This document shows, piece after piece, positions 7,788 through 16,995 of a stretch of DNA of 64,000 nt. Below the pieces are notes generated by a model, which was not told where the DNA came from, searched no databases, and worked only from the letters and a program-made list of their open reading frames with translations. The translations under genes and the position numbers were made by a program. The stretch spans positions 62,001-126,000 of the forward strand of contig NZ_JOCX01000017.1 in assembly GCF_000717915.1 (NCBI RefSeq), given 5' to 3'. Position 1 is the first letter of the stretch; each line of letters starts with the position of its first letter. The DNA comes from Streptomyces sp. NRRL S-244. GTDB lineage: Bacteria; Actinomycetota; Actinomycetes; Streptomycetales; Streptomycetaceae.

Positions 7788-8948
7788 CTACCCCCGCGGG
7801 AGGGTGGCCACGACCGTGTACGAGTCCTCCGTGCGCGTCGCCGTCAGGGATCCGCCCAGGCTGCGCACGCGCTCGGACATGCTCGCCGTGCCCGAGCCCG
7901 CCGAGACGGGGGCCCTCACCGGCGTCCGGACGGGCAGGCCGTTGCGGACCGCGATCCGCAGCTGCGGGCCGTCCGCCTCGATGGACACGTCGATGGTCTC
8001 GCCGCAGGCGTGCTTGGCCGCGTTGGTCAGGCATTCCTGCACCACCCGGTAGACCGCGGCCTGACGCAGCGGCGACAGCCCGTGCACCTGCGGATCCAGG
8101 GCCAGCCGTACGGGCGAACCGGCCCGTCCGCTCTCCTCCGCGAGGGCCGGCAGCCCGTCCACCCCCGGGGTCGAGGCCCGCTCCCCGCGCTGCACGATGA
8201 TCTCGTTGAGCACCAGGTGGGCCCGGCGCGCGGTGTCGGCGAGCTCCTCGAAGTCCTTCGCGTACGCCGTCTCGCGCGCCCGCGTCGACAGCACCTCGGA
8301 GCGCACCGTCAGCAGGGTCAGCTCGCGGCCGACGAAGTCGTGGACGTCGCGGGCGACCGAGGTGCGCTCCTGCTGGACGGCCTGGAGCAGGGCCGACTCG
8401 GCGCGCCCGGCGGCCAGCTCGCGCACCAGGTCGTGCCGGTAGGCGGCGATGCCGACGGCCGAGGCGAGCACCCCGATCGGCACGACGAGGCTGAGGAACG
8501 CACTGAGCGTCTGGGCGTGCGGTTCGGGCCAGCCGGGCACGCTGAAGACGATCAGCGCGAAGACGATGTACCCGAGGGTGGCCAGGACGGCGGGCCGCCG
8601 ACCCCGGTAGCGGCCGACCGAGTAGAGCGCGAACTGGATCAGCGTCAGCTCGTGCAGCCAGCCGATGAAGACCAGCGCGATGAGGTACGAGACCCAGGGC
8701 GCCCGGCGCCGCACCACCAGGCCGGAGCACCCGGCGGCGAGTACGACGGCGGCCATCGGCCCGCTGAGCGAGTTGTCCGCGGCGGCCAGACCGGGCAGGT
8801 CCAGCGCCATCAGCGCCAGGCAGCTGAGTGCGGTGAGCACGTCAAGCGCCCGGGGTGACCCGGCCCAGCTCGCGGCGAGCCGTCGGCCGGTGGCCGCGGC
8901 CCGGTGGAGCGCCGAGGCGACGGGCGGGACGTACATGCCTTCCATCAT
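7788..8948 (-). CDS. Orphan NarL-type sensor histidine kinase
   Basis: Membrane sensor kinase of the HisKA_3 class. The 386 residues hold five or six N-terminal membrane segments (about 36-170) and no obvious extracellular domain. The phospho-acceptor box RTSVARDVHDFVG has His203, and the ATPase N box is VVQECLTNAAKHA with Asn309. The G-rich region reads GSGTASMSERVRSLGG, where typical members have GxGLxGMxERV, so the ATP lid looks weakened. No response regulator gene lies in the neighbourhood. It starts 84 bp after the end of the GH26/GT2 cluster on the same strand and may be its last gene or its regulator. Three Met codons lie at 8948, 8945 and 8936; the first is used. Confidence 0.85.
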   Translation of the reverse strand: MMEGMYVPPVASALHRAAATGRRLAASWAGSPRALDVLTALSCLALMALDLPGLAAADNSLSGPMAAVVLAAGCSGLVVRRRAPWVSYLIALVFIGWLHELTLIQFALYSVGRYRGRRPAVLATLGYIVFALIVFSVPGWPEPHAQTLSAFLSLVVPIGVLASAVGIAAYRHDLVRELAAGRAESALLQAVQQERTSVARDVHDFVGRELTLLTVRSEVLSTRARETAYAKDFEELADTARRAHLVLNEIIVQRGERASTPGVDGLPALAEESGRAGSPVRLALDPQVHGLSPLRQAAVYRVVQECLTNAAKHACGETIDVSIEADGPQLRIAVRNGLPVRTPVRAPVSAGSGTASMSERVRSLGGSLTATRTEDSYTVVATLPRG

Positions 8949-9032
8949 CCGTGCTCGGCGAGGGGTATCGGATCAGCCAACCCGGCCGAAAACGTGATGT
9001 GCGACACTCCGGACAACTCGGGACACAACCCA

Positions 9033-10388
9033 TCAGGGCGTTGGATCAGTGCCCGGGCCCGCGTAGTCCGAGCCGAAGCACGACCGGATCTCGCGCTCGG
9101 TGTCCGGGCGCCCCGCGAAGTTGAGCCGGGACTCCTCCTCCTTGGGGGCGGCCTTGGGATCGGAGTCGAAGTACACCGACCACCAGTAGACGCCGGCCAT
9201 CTTCCGCTCCCGGACGACCTGGCAGACCGCCTTGTACCAGTTGGCCTGCACCGCGGGGTTCACCTTGCGCTTCGTGTAGAAGTCGCCGGGTGCGTGGAAG
9301 GCGCCGTCCATGGCGCTGATGCCCGCCTCGGCGAACACGATCCGCGGCAGCGGGCCCTTGGCCTTCTTGTCCAGCCAGGTGTTCCAGCCGTCGACGAGCT
9401 GGTCGACCGGTGCGTCGTCGGCGACCTTGACGGGGAAGTACGCGTCGACGCCGAGCCGCTTGACGGGCACGTCGATGTGGCCGCCCACATAGTTGTCCCA
9501 GTTGGCGTCGTAGGACACCTCGCCCTTGAACCGCTTCCCGGCCGCCGCCATCAGGCCCTTCCAGCCCGGGTGGCCCTCCATCGAGTTCAGCTCCGTGCCG
9601 ATCACGAAGGTCGCCGCCTGCTGCCGCTGGGCCGCGTCGAGGTACGGGCCGAGCAGGGCCTCGTACGAATCGAACCAGGCCTCCTTGTCGGTCGGCTTGA
9701 TGTTGCCGCGCCAGCCCTCCGGCGGGACGAGCGAGGCCTCGTCCAGGGTCGGGCGGACGGTGGTGCGCAGTCCCGCTTCGTGGAAGACGCGCAGGACCGT
9801 GTCGAAGTGCTCGGGCGTCGGGGTGCTGCGGCCGGCCTCGAGCTTCGTCGAAGTGCGGCCCTCCGTGTAGAAGGGGAACGAGACCGCGACGGCGTTGGCC
9901 TTCAGTCCGACGAGGTAGTCGGCCTGCTCCCGCGCCTTCTTCTCGACGTACGCGTCACTGTGCTCCTTCTTGTCCTCCCAGAAGATCTGGACTCCCCATT
10001 CGGGCATGCCGGCCTTCCAGGGCTTGTCCACCTTCAGCGCGGGCGCGGCGGGCCTGGCCGGCTCGGCCGCGCCGCCTTCCCCGCCGGCGAGGACGGTGTC
10101 ACCGCCGCCCTTGGCGGGGGTGGAGTCGTGCAGGACCAGGATCGGCCTGGCGGAGCCCGACCTCCAGCGCAGCGGGTGGTCGCCGAGTACGAACGGCAGG
10201 CCGAGGACCAGGGAGGTCACGGTCACCGGGAGGATCGCGAGCAGAGGGACCTTGGAACGCTTGGTCTTTCCGGCCCGGTCCTTCCGGTTCTTATCGCTCT
10301 TGTCGTTCTTGTCGTTCTTGTCGTTCTTGTCGTGGTTGTTGCGGCTGTCGTTCTTCTCGTTCTTCACGAGGGGCTCTCGGTTTCTCAT
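9033..10388 (-). CDS. Membrane-anchored GH113-like glycoside hydrolase
   Basis: Predicted TIM-barrel (clan GH-A) glycosidase of 451 residues. A very charged N-terminal tail with repeated Asn-Asp-Lys triplets (residues 18-33) precedes one membrane segment (about 47-69), so the barrel should face outwards. VIGTELNSMEG gives the likely acid/base Glu266 and IVFAEAGIS the likely nucleophile Glu354, the layout of GH113 beta-mannanases. The ATG overlaps the stop of the glycosyltransferase gene by ATGA, so translation is coupled. It is the last gene of the four-gene unit starting at 14142. Role inferred: trimming or release of the polysaccharide made by the neighbouring GT2. GH5- or GH39-like assignment is possible. 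Confidence 0.8.
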   Translation of the reverse strand: MRNREPLVKNEKNDSRNNHDKNDKNDKNDKSDKNRKDRAGKTKRSKVPLLAILPVTVTSLVLGLPFVLGDHPLRWRSGSARPILVLHDSTPAKGGGDTVLAGGEGGAAEPARPAAPALKVDKPWKAGMPEWGVQIFWEDKKEHSDAYVEKKAREQADYLVGLKANAVAVSFPFYTEGRTSTKLEAGRSTPTPEHFDTVLRVFHEAGLRTTVRPTLDEASLVPPEGWRGNIKPTDKEAWFDSYEALLGPYLDAAQRQQAATFVIGTELNSMEGHPGWKGLMAAAGKRFKGEVSYDANWDNYVGGHIDVPVKRLGVDAYFPVKVADDAPVDQLVDGWNTWLDKKAKGPLPRIVFAEAGISAMDGAFHAPGDFYTKRKVNPAVQANWYKAVCQVVRERKMAGVYWWSVYFDSDPKAAPKEEESRLNFAGRPDTEREIRSCFGSDYAGPGTDPTP

Positions 10389-11833
10389 GCGGGCTTGGCG
10401 ATGACGACGAACTTGTTCTCCTCGCGCTTGATGAACTTGATCAGCCCGCGCAGGCCGCCGAGTCCTTCCAGCACGGAGAACAGCGGGATGAGGCCGAGCA
10501 CGGCGAACGGCTCCCACCAGCGGCGCTTGCCGTTCGCCGAGACCAGGGCGTTGAGCCGCAGCCCCTCCCAGTACGTCCAGATGACGTACGCGAAGCTGAG
10601 CGACCACATGATCACGACGGACTGGGTCACGGGCGAGGTGTTGAAGTCGCCGATGAACCAGGCCACGAGGAGCACGGTCGCGACGTGCTGGAGCGGGCCG
10701 AGGACCCAGCTGACCATGCACAGCATCAGGAACCAGCGGTACCGGAACGGCACCGTGCGGTTGAAGCAAAGGGCCACCAGCCCCCACGCCCAGCGCTCGC
10801 GCTGCTTGATGAAGTCCCTGGTGGTGGCCGGGGAGGCGCCGTAGCAGCGGCCGTTGAACCAGTCGCTGCGGCCGGGGTACTTGCGGCAGAACGTCAGCGC
10901 CAGCTGGGCGTCCTCGACGATGGCCTTCGGGCCGAAGTCCCAGCCGATCGTCGCCTCGATGGAGGCGCGGAGCAGCAGCAGTTCACCGTGCACGCCTGCG
11001 ACGGGGGTGCCGAGACCGGTGAAGGCCCGGAACCGGGCTATGTCGTCGGCGGGGCGGACCGCGTCGGCGAGCCAGGTGAAGCGGTTCACCGCGTTCTCGC
11101 GCGGGTACGCGAGGATCCCCTGCGCCATGTGCTTGCCCTCGTCGCCCTCGCGCCGCTGGCGGTTGACGAACTGGGCCATGGACGCGGCGGTGTCGGGGCC
11201 GACCCCGGTGTCGTCGTCCATGTGCAGCACCCAGACGTCGTCGAGGGCCTCGCCCTCGTCGATCCGCAGTTCGTGCGCGTAGTGGTTGGCGCGGGCCTTG
11301 AACCGCGTCCCGTTCGCGGTCTCGTACGCCTTCGGCACGGTGACCACCCGGATCAGGGAGTTCATCGCGGCCAGGTCGTCGATCCGCTCGGCCGCCTCGC
11401 AGCCCTCCTCCGTCAGCACGTCGACCCGCATGAGCGGGAAGTACGGGGGAAGGTGCTCCACGTAGCTGAGGACCGAGCGCTCCAGGGCCGGGTACGTGTC
11501 GTGGCGTCCGATGGTCGGCACGAGCACGATGAGGAAGTCCTCCTCCACCGGCGCCGGCGGAACCATCTCGTGTGCCTTGCGCAGCCGGCGGCGGATCAGC
11601 AGGACGCCCTGGAAGCCCACCATGACACCGATGGCGGGCAGCGACCAGATGACCGACAGCGTCCAGCCCAGCGGCGTCGGATTCGGCTCGAACACCCACA
11701 GGCCGAAGCTGACGAGGACCAGGAAGGGCAGCAGGAAGGCCAGCACGCTGGGCTTCCAGTCGGCATGGCGCTGCACCATTTTCGCATCGCGACGGGATGT
11801 CGTCACGACCTCTTGTACGGGGGCCAGGGTCAT
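10385..11833 (-). CDS. Processive GT2 glycosyltransferase (cellulose-synthase-like / mannosyltransferase-like)
   Basis: The 482-residue product has two N-terminal membrane segments (about 28-48 and 56-80), a cytoplasmic GT2 domain and at least three C-terminal membrane segments. Catalytic marks are HMDDDTG (residues 204-210, DxD), HGE (282-284), VED (306-308, catalytic base) and QRERW (344-348), the Q(Q/R)xRW acceptor-site motif of processive synthases. The overall form resembles egghead/BRE-3-type beta-1,4-mannosyltransferases and bacterial glycan synthases. Sugar specificity cannot be read from sequence. It overlaps the next gene by 4 bp and follows the Gln/Pro-tail membrane protein by 21 bp. 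GAAGGA precedes the ATG. The two flanking mannanase-like hydrolases suggest a mannan-like product. Confidence 0.85.
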   Translation of the reverse strand: MTLAPVQEVVTTSRRDAKMVQRHADWKPSVLAFLLPFLVLVSFGLWVFEPNPTPLGWTLSVIWSLPAIGVMVGFQGVLLIRRRLRKAHEMVPPAPVEEDFLIVLVPTIGRHDTYPALERSVLSYVEHLPPYFPLMRVDVLTEEGCEAAERIDDLAAMNSLIRVVTVPKAYETANGTRFKARANHYAHELRIDEGEALDDVWVLHMDDDTGVGPDTAASMAQFVNRQRREGDEGKHMAQGILAYPRENAVNRFTWLADAVRPADDIARFRAFTGLGTPVAGVHGELLLLRASIEATIGWDFGPKAIVEDAQLALTFCRKYPGRSDWFNGRCYGASPATTRDFIKQRERWAWGLVALCFNRTVPFRYRWFLMLCMVSWVLGPLQHVATVLLVAWFIGDFNTSPVTQSVVIMWSLSFAYVIWTYWEGLRLNALVSANGKRRWWEPFAVLGLIPLFSVLEGLGGLRGLIKFIKREENKFVVIAKPA

Positions 11834-11854
11834 GGGAAGGGTCCTTCGGGATTC

Positions 11855-12676
11855 CTACTGCTGTTGAGGCGGCGACTGTTGGGGCTGCTGGGGCTGCTGG
11901 GGCCAGGCGGGCTGACCGCCGTACGGGCCGGGCCCGTAGCCGGGTTGCTGCGGCTGCTGGGGCTGTTGCGGCTGCTGGGGCTGTTGCGGCAGGGGCTGCG
12001 GCTGGGCGTAGCCCGTCTGCGGCACCTGGGACTGGGGCCCGGGCTGCGCCGGGTAGGACGGCGGCCCGAACCCGTGGGACGGCTGCGGCGGTTGAGGCGC
12101 CGGCGAGAACGGCTGCGGTTGCGGCTGCTGCTGTGCCTGCTGCGCGGCCGCACGCTGGGCCTGCTCGTGCGCCTGCCGGGCCTCGTGCGCCTGCTGGGTC
12201 CAGGGGTTCACCGGCGGCTGCCAGGGCTCGTACGCCGCGAAGTCCCGCAGCAGCAGCACGATGAGGGCGCCGGTCACCAGGACTCCGACGGCGAAGGTCG
12301 CCAGCTTCAACCCGCCCTGGAGGGTGGAGGTGAAGTAGTCGGTCTGCTTCTCGTCGAACAGCGCGCCCGTCAGGCTGCGCATCCGGTTGTAGCCCTCGAT
12401 GGCGGCGCCGCCGATGATGATGCCCCGGCCGAGGGTGTTGCCGCGGAGCACGAGAAGGCCGCCCGCCACGTAGACGACGCCCCAGTTGAGGTTGAACGTC
12501 TCGGCGGCTCCGGAGCCGTCGCCTATGCCGTAGTAGACGATGCCTTGCAGGAAGTCGACGACGCCGACCTGCCAGAAACAGTTGTACAGGGCCCAGAGGA
12601 GCAGGACCCCGGCCCATCCCATCGCCACGAAGGCGGCCACGCGGTGGGCACGTGGCGTCAGCGCGCTCAACTTCAC
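11855..12676 (-). CDS. Membrane protein with Gln/Pro-rich C-terminal tail
   Basis: About 273 residues. Membrane segments near the N-terminus (VAAFVAMGWAGVLLLWALY), in the middle (NWGVVYVAGGLLVL, GRGIIIGGAAIEG) and around residue 150 (TFAVGVLVTGALIVLLL) are followed by about 110 residues made almost wholly of Gln, Pro, Ala and Gly ([13 protein letters not shown]). The family is not recognised. GTG 12676 overlaps the stop of the GH26 gene (GTGA), which suggests coupling. A TTG two codons later has better spacing from GAGGAG and may be the true start. Between a GH26 and a GT2 gene, an accessory or export role in polysaccharide assembly is plausible but unproven. Confidence 0.75.
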   Translation of the reverse strand: MKLSALTPRAHRVAAFVAMGWAGVLLLWALYNCFWQVGVVDFLQGIVYYGIGDGSGAAETFNLNWGVVYVAGGLLVLRGNTLGRGIIIGGAAIEGYNRMRSLTGALFDEKQTDYFTSTLQGGLKLATFAVGVLVTGALIVLLLRDFAAYEPWQPPVNPWTQQAHEARQAHEQAQRAAAQQAQQQPQPQPFSPAPQPPQPSHGFGPPSYPAQPGPQSQVPQTGYAQPQPLPQQPQQPQQPQQPQQPGYGPGPYGGQPAWPQQPQQPQQSPPQQQ

Positions 12677-14142
12677 TCCTCTTCGAAAGTTCCGTCGTGC
12701 AAGGCGAGCCATTGCACGCCCGCGGGGCCGGATTCACGGCCGCCGGTGATCGTCTTGGGGTCGTTGTAGGTCTGCTGCACGTCCGCCGGGGAGTTCTTCG
12801 CGGTGAGCCCGTCGCCCCACACGGTCCACAGCACCCACGGCGCCTGGTCGAGGGTCGTGCGCTGCGCCGCGCCCAGCGGCACGTGGAAGGACTCCGCGAG
12901 GATCCGCGGCTTGCCGTAGTCCTTGAGGCCGCGGTGCCATGTCGACGTCCAGGCACCGTTGTCGAAGGGCTGGTCCGGGGTTCCGCTGTAGTCGTCGACC
13001 CCGACGACGTCCACGTACTCGTCGCCGGGGTAGAAGTCCCACGGATCGCTGCCGTGGACGCCGTCCCAGGCCGTGGGGGCCCAGACGAAGATCAGGTTGT
13101 GCAGTCCGCGGGAGCCCACCAGGTAGTGGTAGAGCAACTCCCAGAGGGCCGTGTACTGCTGGGGCTTCAGCCCCGCCCACCAGAAGCTCTGCTCCCCGCC
13201 GAGCGAGTTCATCTCGTGGTACGGGCGCAGCAGTACGGGGACGTCGTACGCGGCCAGATAGCCGAGGTGGTCCGCGAGGAAGGACAGGTCGAGCAGGAGC
13301 GCGGCGTGCTCGGGGGTGCCGGGGGTGAGTACCCGGTCGATCCAGCCGGGGTCCTTCGCGGAGGGCGCGTTGCGGCGCAGCGTCTGGTCGTAGCTCTTGA
13401 CGGGGCTGCCCGGCCACGGCTGGTGGAACGACATGCCGACCAGGCCTGCGGGCGCTCCCCCGTTGGTCGGCAGCACGGTCTTGGTGCCGTTCCAGAGGCG
13501 TTCCGTGCCGGTCGGGTTGTACGAGCCGTCGTCTTTGCGGGGCAGCCCGTGCCACACGCCCATGGCGAGGTCGACGACGTCGTTGGTGTAGGTCCAGAAC
13601 TCGCGGCGGGCGGGCCAGGCGGCGCGCGAGTAGTCCCGCGCCTCGCCCACGCCCCAGTTCTCCTGCTGGTAGCCCGGGCCCAGGTCCAGTTCGAGGAAGG
13701 CCGGCAGCTTCCCGGTGATGTCCTGGGGCTTGCGGTAGTAGTAGCCGGGAGGTTTGGGGCCGCTGTGGTCGCCGTACTCCGGGTTGTACCGCTCGTTGTG
13801 CACCTCGGCGTGCTGGCCCATGAGGGTGCCGCGGCGGTGGCCGGCGCGGGCGTCCGCCTCCAGCCCGGCCAGTAACCGGTAGACGGACCTGGCCGACTTG
13901 GAGGCCTTGGGATCCCGTGACACCAGGTCCTTCTGGAGGCCGGTGGCGGGCGCGCGCGAGGTGCTGAAGGCCGCCACTCCGGCGAGGGCGCCGCCCGTGG
14001 CCACGGTGGCGGCCGCTCCCAGGAGGAGATTGCGGCGCTTCAGGTCGCGGCCTAACAGCTCGCGACCTGGCACGTCACGACCCAACACTCCGAGACCCCC
14101 CTCGGTCGACAGCAGGCCGACAATGGCCCCTGCCGGTTGCAC
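12673..14142 (-). CDS. Secreted GH26 family glycosidase (beta-mannanase-like), Tat signal
   Basis: The 489-residue product starts with a twin-arginine-like signal (KRRNLLLGAAATVATGG, residues 35-51), so export through Tat is likely. The GH26 barrel follows: LLRPYHEMNS gives acid/base Glu310 and RILAESFHVP gives nucleophile Glu417, the two family signatures, and many aromatic residues line the expected cleft. GH26 enzymes mostly cut beta-1,4-mannans, with some on beta-1,3-xylan or mixed glucans. GTG 14142 has AAGGG just upstream. It is the first gene of the four-gene exopolysaccharide-like unit and is separated from valS by a strong hairpin, so its promoter should lie between 14142 and 14245. 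Confidence 0.85.
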   Translation of the reverse strand: MQPAGAIVGLLSTEGGLGVLGRDVPGRELLGRDLKRRNLLLGAAATVATGGALAGVAAFSTSRAPATGLQKDLVSRDPKASKSARSVYRLLAGLEADARAGHRRGTLMGQHAEVHNERYNPEYGDHSGPKPPGYYYRKPQDITGKLPAFLELDLGPGYQQENWGVGEARDYSRAAWPARREFWTYTNDVVDLAMGVWHGLPRKDDGSYNPTGTERLWNGTKTVLPTNGGAPAGLVGMSFHQPWPGSPVKSYDQTLRRNAPSAKDPGWIDRVLTPGTPEHAALLLDLSFLADHLGYLAAYDVPVLLRPYHEMNSLGGEQSFWWAGLKPQQYTALWELLYHYLVGSRGLHNLIFVWAPTAWDGVHGSDPWDFYPGDEYVDVVGVDDYSGTPDQPFDNGAWTSTWHRGLKDYGKPRILAESFHVPLGAAQRTTLDQAPWVLWTVWGDGLTAKNSPADVQQTYNDPKTITGGRESGPAGVQWLALHDGTFEEE

Positions 14143-14173
14143 GCAACCCTTGGGGCCGGTGTCACCCTACGCG

Positions 14174-14204
14174 TCGGCCCCCGGGCTATGCGCCCGGGGG
14201 CCGA
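14174..14204. terminator. Terminator after valS
   Basis: Perfect 13-bp stem (TCGGCCCCCGGGC and its complement) with a 5-nt loop, 41 bp beyond the valS stop. It separates valS from the GH26 unit transcribed in the same direction. Confidence 0.85.
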
Positions 14205-14242
14205 TGGTTCACCGTATGTACGCGTGGTTCACCGTTTGTACG
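14205..14242. repeat. Two direct repeats in the valS 3' flank
   Basis: TGGTTCACCGTATGTACG (14205-14222) is repeated as TGGTTCACCGTTTGTACG (14225-14242), 17 of 18 positions equal, with a 20-bp period between the valS stop and its terminator. It lies where a promoter or operator for the GH26 unit could sit. Confidence 0.7.
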
Positions 14243-14244
14243 TG

Positions 14245-16866
14245 TTACGCGGCGGGCAGCGTGTCCAGTTGGGCCTGGATCCGGGCGATGTCGGCCTCCG
14301 CCTTGGCCAGCCGGCCCTTGATCTTGTCCACGACGTTGTCGGGGGCCTTGGCCAGGAAGGCCTCGTTCCCGAGCTTCGCCTCGGCCTGCTGCTTCTCCTT
14401 CTCCGCGGCCGCGAGGTCCTTGGAGAGGCGCTTGCGCTCGGCGGCCACGTCGATCGTGCCCGACAGGTCGAGCGCGACCGTGGCGCCGGCGACCGGCAGG
14501 GTGGCGGTGGCGGTGAAGCCCTCGCCCTCCGGCTGGAGGCGGAGCAGCTGGCGGACGGCCGCCTCGTGCGCGGCGAGCGCCGTACCGGTCAGGTCCAGGC
14601 GGGCCGGGACCTTCTGGCCGTCCTGGAGGCCCTGCTCCTTGCGGAACCGGCGGACCTCGGTGACGACGGCCTGGACGCTCTCGATCTCCGCCTCGGCGGC
14701 CTCGTCGCGGAAGCCGCTGTCCTTGGGCCACTCGGCGATGACCAGCGATTCACGCCCGGTCAGCGTGGTCCACAGCGTCTCGGTGACGAACGGGACCACC
14801 GGGTGCAGCAGGCGCAGCATGACGTCGATGACCTCGCCCAGCACCCGGCCGGAGACCTTGGCCTGCTCGCCGCCCGCGAAGAACGTCGTCTTCGACAGCT
14901 CGACGTACCAGTCGAAGACCTCGTCCCACGCGAAGTGGTAGAGCGCCTCGCTGAGCTTCGAGAACTGGAAGTCCTCGTAGTACGCGTCGACCTGGGCGAC
15001 CGTCTTGTTCAGCCGGGACAGGATCCAGCGGTCCGTCGCGGACAGCTGCTCGAGCGGGGGCAGGTCGCCCTCGATCGTGGCGCCGTTCATCAGCGCGAAG
15101 CGCGTGGCGTTCCAGATCTTGTTGGCGAACTTGCTGGAGGCCTGGACCCAGTCCTCGCCGATCGGCACGTCGGTGCCCGGGTTGGCGCCCTTGGCCAGGG
15201 TGAAGCGGACGGCGTCGGAGCCGTACTTGTCCATCCAGTCCAGCGGGTCGACGACGTTGCCGAAGGACTTCGACATCTTCTTGCCGCGCTCGTCGCGGAC
15301 CAGGCCGGTCAGCGCGATCGTCTTGAACGGCGCCTCCCCGTCCATGGCGTACAGGCCGAACATCATCATCCGGGCGACCCAGAAGAAGATGATGTCGTGG
15401 CCGGTGACCAGGACGTCGGTGGAGTAGAACTTCGCCAGGTCCGGGGTCTTCTCCGGCCAGCCGAGCGTGGAGAACGGCCACAGGCCGGAGGAGAACCAGG
15501 TGTCGAGGACGTCGGTGTCCTGGTGCCAGCCCTCGCCGGTGGGCGCCTCGTCGTCCGGGCCGACGCAGACGATCTCGCCGTCCGGGCCGTACCAGACCGG
15601 GATCCGGTGGCCCCACCACAGCTGGCGCGAGATGCACCAGTCGTTGAGGTTGTCGACCCAGTCGAAGTAGCGCTTCTCCATCTCCTTCGGGTGGATCGTG
15701 ACCCGGTCGTCGCGGACCGCGTCGCCGGCGGCCTTGGCCAGCGTCTCGACCTTGACCCACCACTGCAGCGACAGGCGCGGCTCGACGGTGGTGGAGCAGC
15801 GGGAGCAGTGCCCGACGGAGTGCAGGTACGGGCGCTTCTCGGCGACGATCCGGCCCTGCTCGCGCAGCGCGCCGACGACCGCGGACCGGGCCTCGAAGCG
15901 GTCCAGGCCGAGGAAGGGGCCGTGGACGGTGATGACGCCGTGCTCGTCCATGATCGTCATGTTGGGCAGGCCGTGGCGCTGCCCGATGGCGAAGTCGTTC
16001 GGGTCGTGGGCGGGCGTCACCTTGACGCAGCCGGTGCCGAACTCGGGGTCGACGTGCGTGTCCGCGACCACCGGGATGGAGCGGTCGGTGAGCGGCAGCT
16101 TGATGAGCTTGCCGACGAGGTGCTTGTAGCGCTCGTCGTCCGGGTGGACGGCGATGGCCGTGTCACCGAGCATCGTCTCGGCGCGCGTGGTCGCGACGAC
16201 GAGGGTGTCCTCGCCCTCGCCGTACTTGATCGAGACGAGCTCGCCCGCGTCCTCCTGGTACTCCACCTCGATGTCGGAGATGGCCGTGAGGCAGCGCGGG
16301 CACCAGTTGATGATGCGCTCGGCGCGGTAGATCAGCTCGTCGTCGTAGAGCTTCTTGAAGATCGTCTGGACGGCCTTGGAGAGGCCCTCGTCCATGGTGA
16401 ACCGCTCACGGGACCAGTCGACGCCGTCGCCGAGGCGGCGCATCTGGCCGAGGATCTTGCCGCCGTACTCTTCCTTCCACTGCCAGACGCGCTCGACGAA
16501 CTCCTCGCGGCCCAGGTCGTGGCGGGACTTGCCCTCCTCGGCGAGCTGCTGCTCGACCTTGTTCTGGGTGGCGATGCCGGCGTGGTCCATGCCGGGCAGC
16601 CACAGCGACTCGTAGCCCTGCATCCGCTTGCGGCGGGTCAGGGCGTCCATGAGCGTGTGCTGGAAGGCGTGCCCCAGGTGCAGGGAGCCGGTGACGTTCG
16701 GCGGCGGGATGACGATGGTGTACGCGGGCTTCTCGCTCGCGGGATCCGCCGTGAAGTACCCACGCTCTACCCAGCGCTCGTAGAGCTTCCCCTCTACCTC
16801 GGCCGGAGCGTACGCGGTCGGCAGTTCGGAGTTGGGGCTGCTGGGTGTCTGCGTGTTCTCGGTCAC
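14245..16866 (-). CDS. valS: Valine-tRNA ligase
   Basis: Class I aminoacyl-tRNA synthetase that charges tRNA-Val and edits mischarged Thr. The 873-residue product shows [13 protein letters not shown] (HIGH motif, residues 63-66), the [10 protein letters not shown] motif (KMSKS), the CP1 editing domain between them, an anticodon-binding domain, and the C-terminal coiled coil ([20 protein letters not shown]) that is a hallmark of ValRS. Full length. No T-box leader is visible upstream. The plus-strand gene at 16996 is transcribed divergently from it. Confidence 0.98.
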   Translation of the reverse strand: MTENTQTPSSPNSELPTAYAPAEVEGKLYERWVERGYFTADPASEKPAYTIVIPPPNVTGSLHLGHAFQHTLMDALTRRKRMQGYESLWLPGMDHAGIATQNKVEQQLAEEGKSRHDLGREEFVERVWQWKEEYGGKILGQMRRLGDGVDWSRERFTMDEGLSKAVQTIFKKLYDDELIYRAERIINWCPRCLTAISDIEVEYQEDAGELVSIKYGEGEDTLVVATTRAETMLGDTAIAVHPDDERYKHLVGKLIKLPLTDRSIPVVADTHVDPEFGTGCVKVTPAHDPNDFAIGQRHGLPNMTIMDEHGVITVHGPFLGLDRFEARSAVVGALREQGRIVAEKRPYLHSVGHCSRCSTTVEPRLSLQWWVKVETLAKAAGDAVRDDRVTIHPKEMEKRYFDWVDNLNDWCISRQLWWGHRIPVWYGPDGEIVCVGPDDEAPTGEGWHQDTDVLDTWFSSGLWPFSTLGWPEKTPDLAKFYSTDVLVTGHDIIFFWVARMMMFGLYAMDGEAPFKTIALTGLVRDERGKKMSKSFGNVVDPLDWMDKYGSDAVRFTLAKGANPGTDVPIGEDWVQASSKFANKIWNATRFALMNGATIEGDLPPLEQLSATDRWILSRLNKTVAQVDAYYEDFQFSKLSEALYHFAWDEVFDWYVELSKTTFFAGGEQAKVSGRVLGEVIDVMLRLLHPVVPFVTETLWTTLTGRESLVIAEWPKDSGFRDEAAEAEIESVQAVVTEVRRFRKEQGLQDGQKVPARLDLTGTALAAHEAAVRQLLRLQPEGEGFTATATLPVAGATVALDLSGTIDVAAERKRLSKDLAAAEKEKQQAEAKLGNEAFLAKAPDNVVDKIKGRLAKAEADIARIQAQLDTLPAA

Positions 16867-16995
16867 GAGACACAGTTTAGAGCCGTAACAGTCCAGTCAT
16901 GAAACCGGTAATCAGGGGGCCCGGCGCCGTGCGCGACTCCGGCTTCCGCCAGGATGTCTGAAACGCATAAAGGATTCCTGAAGGGGGACGCGGGC

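Noticed and set aside
16867..16995. T-box leader upstream of valS
   Set aside because: The gap is short, lacks a specifier loop and the T-box sequence, and streptomycete T-boxes are known mainly for ileS.
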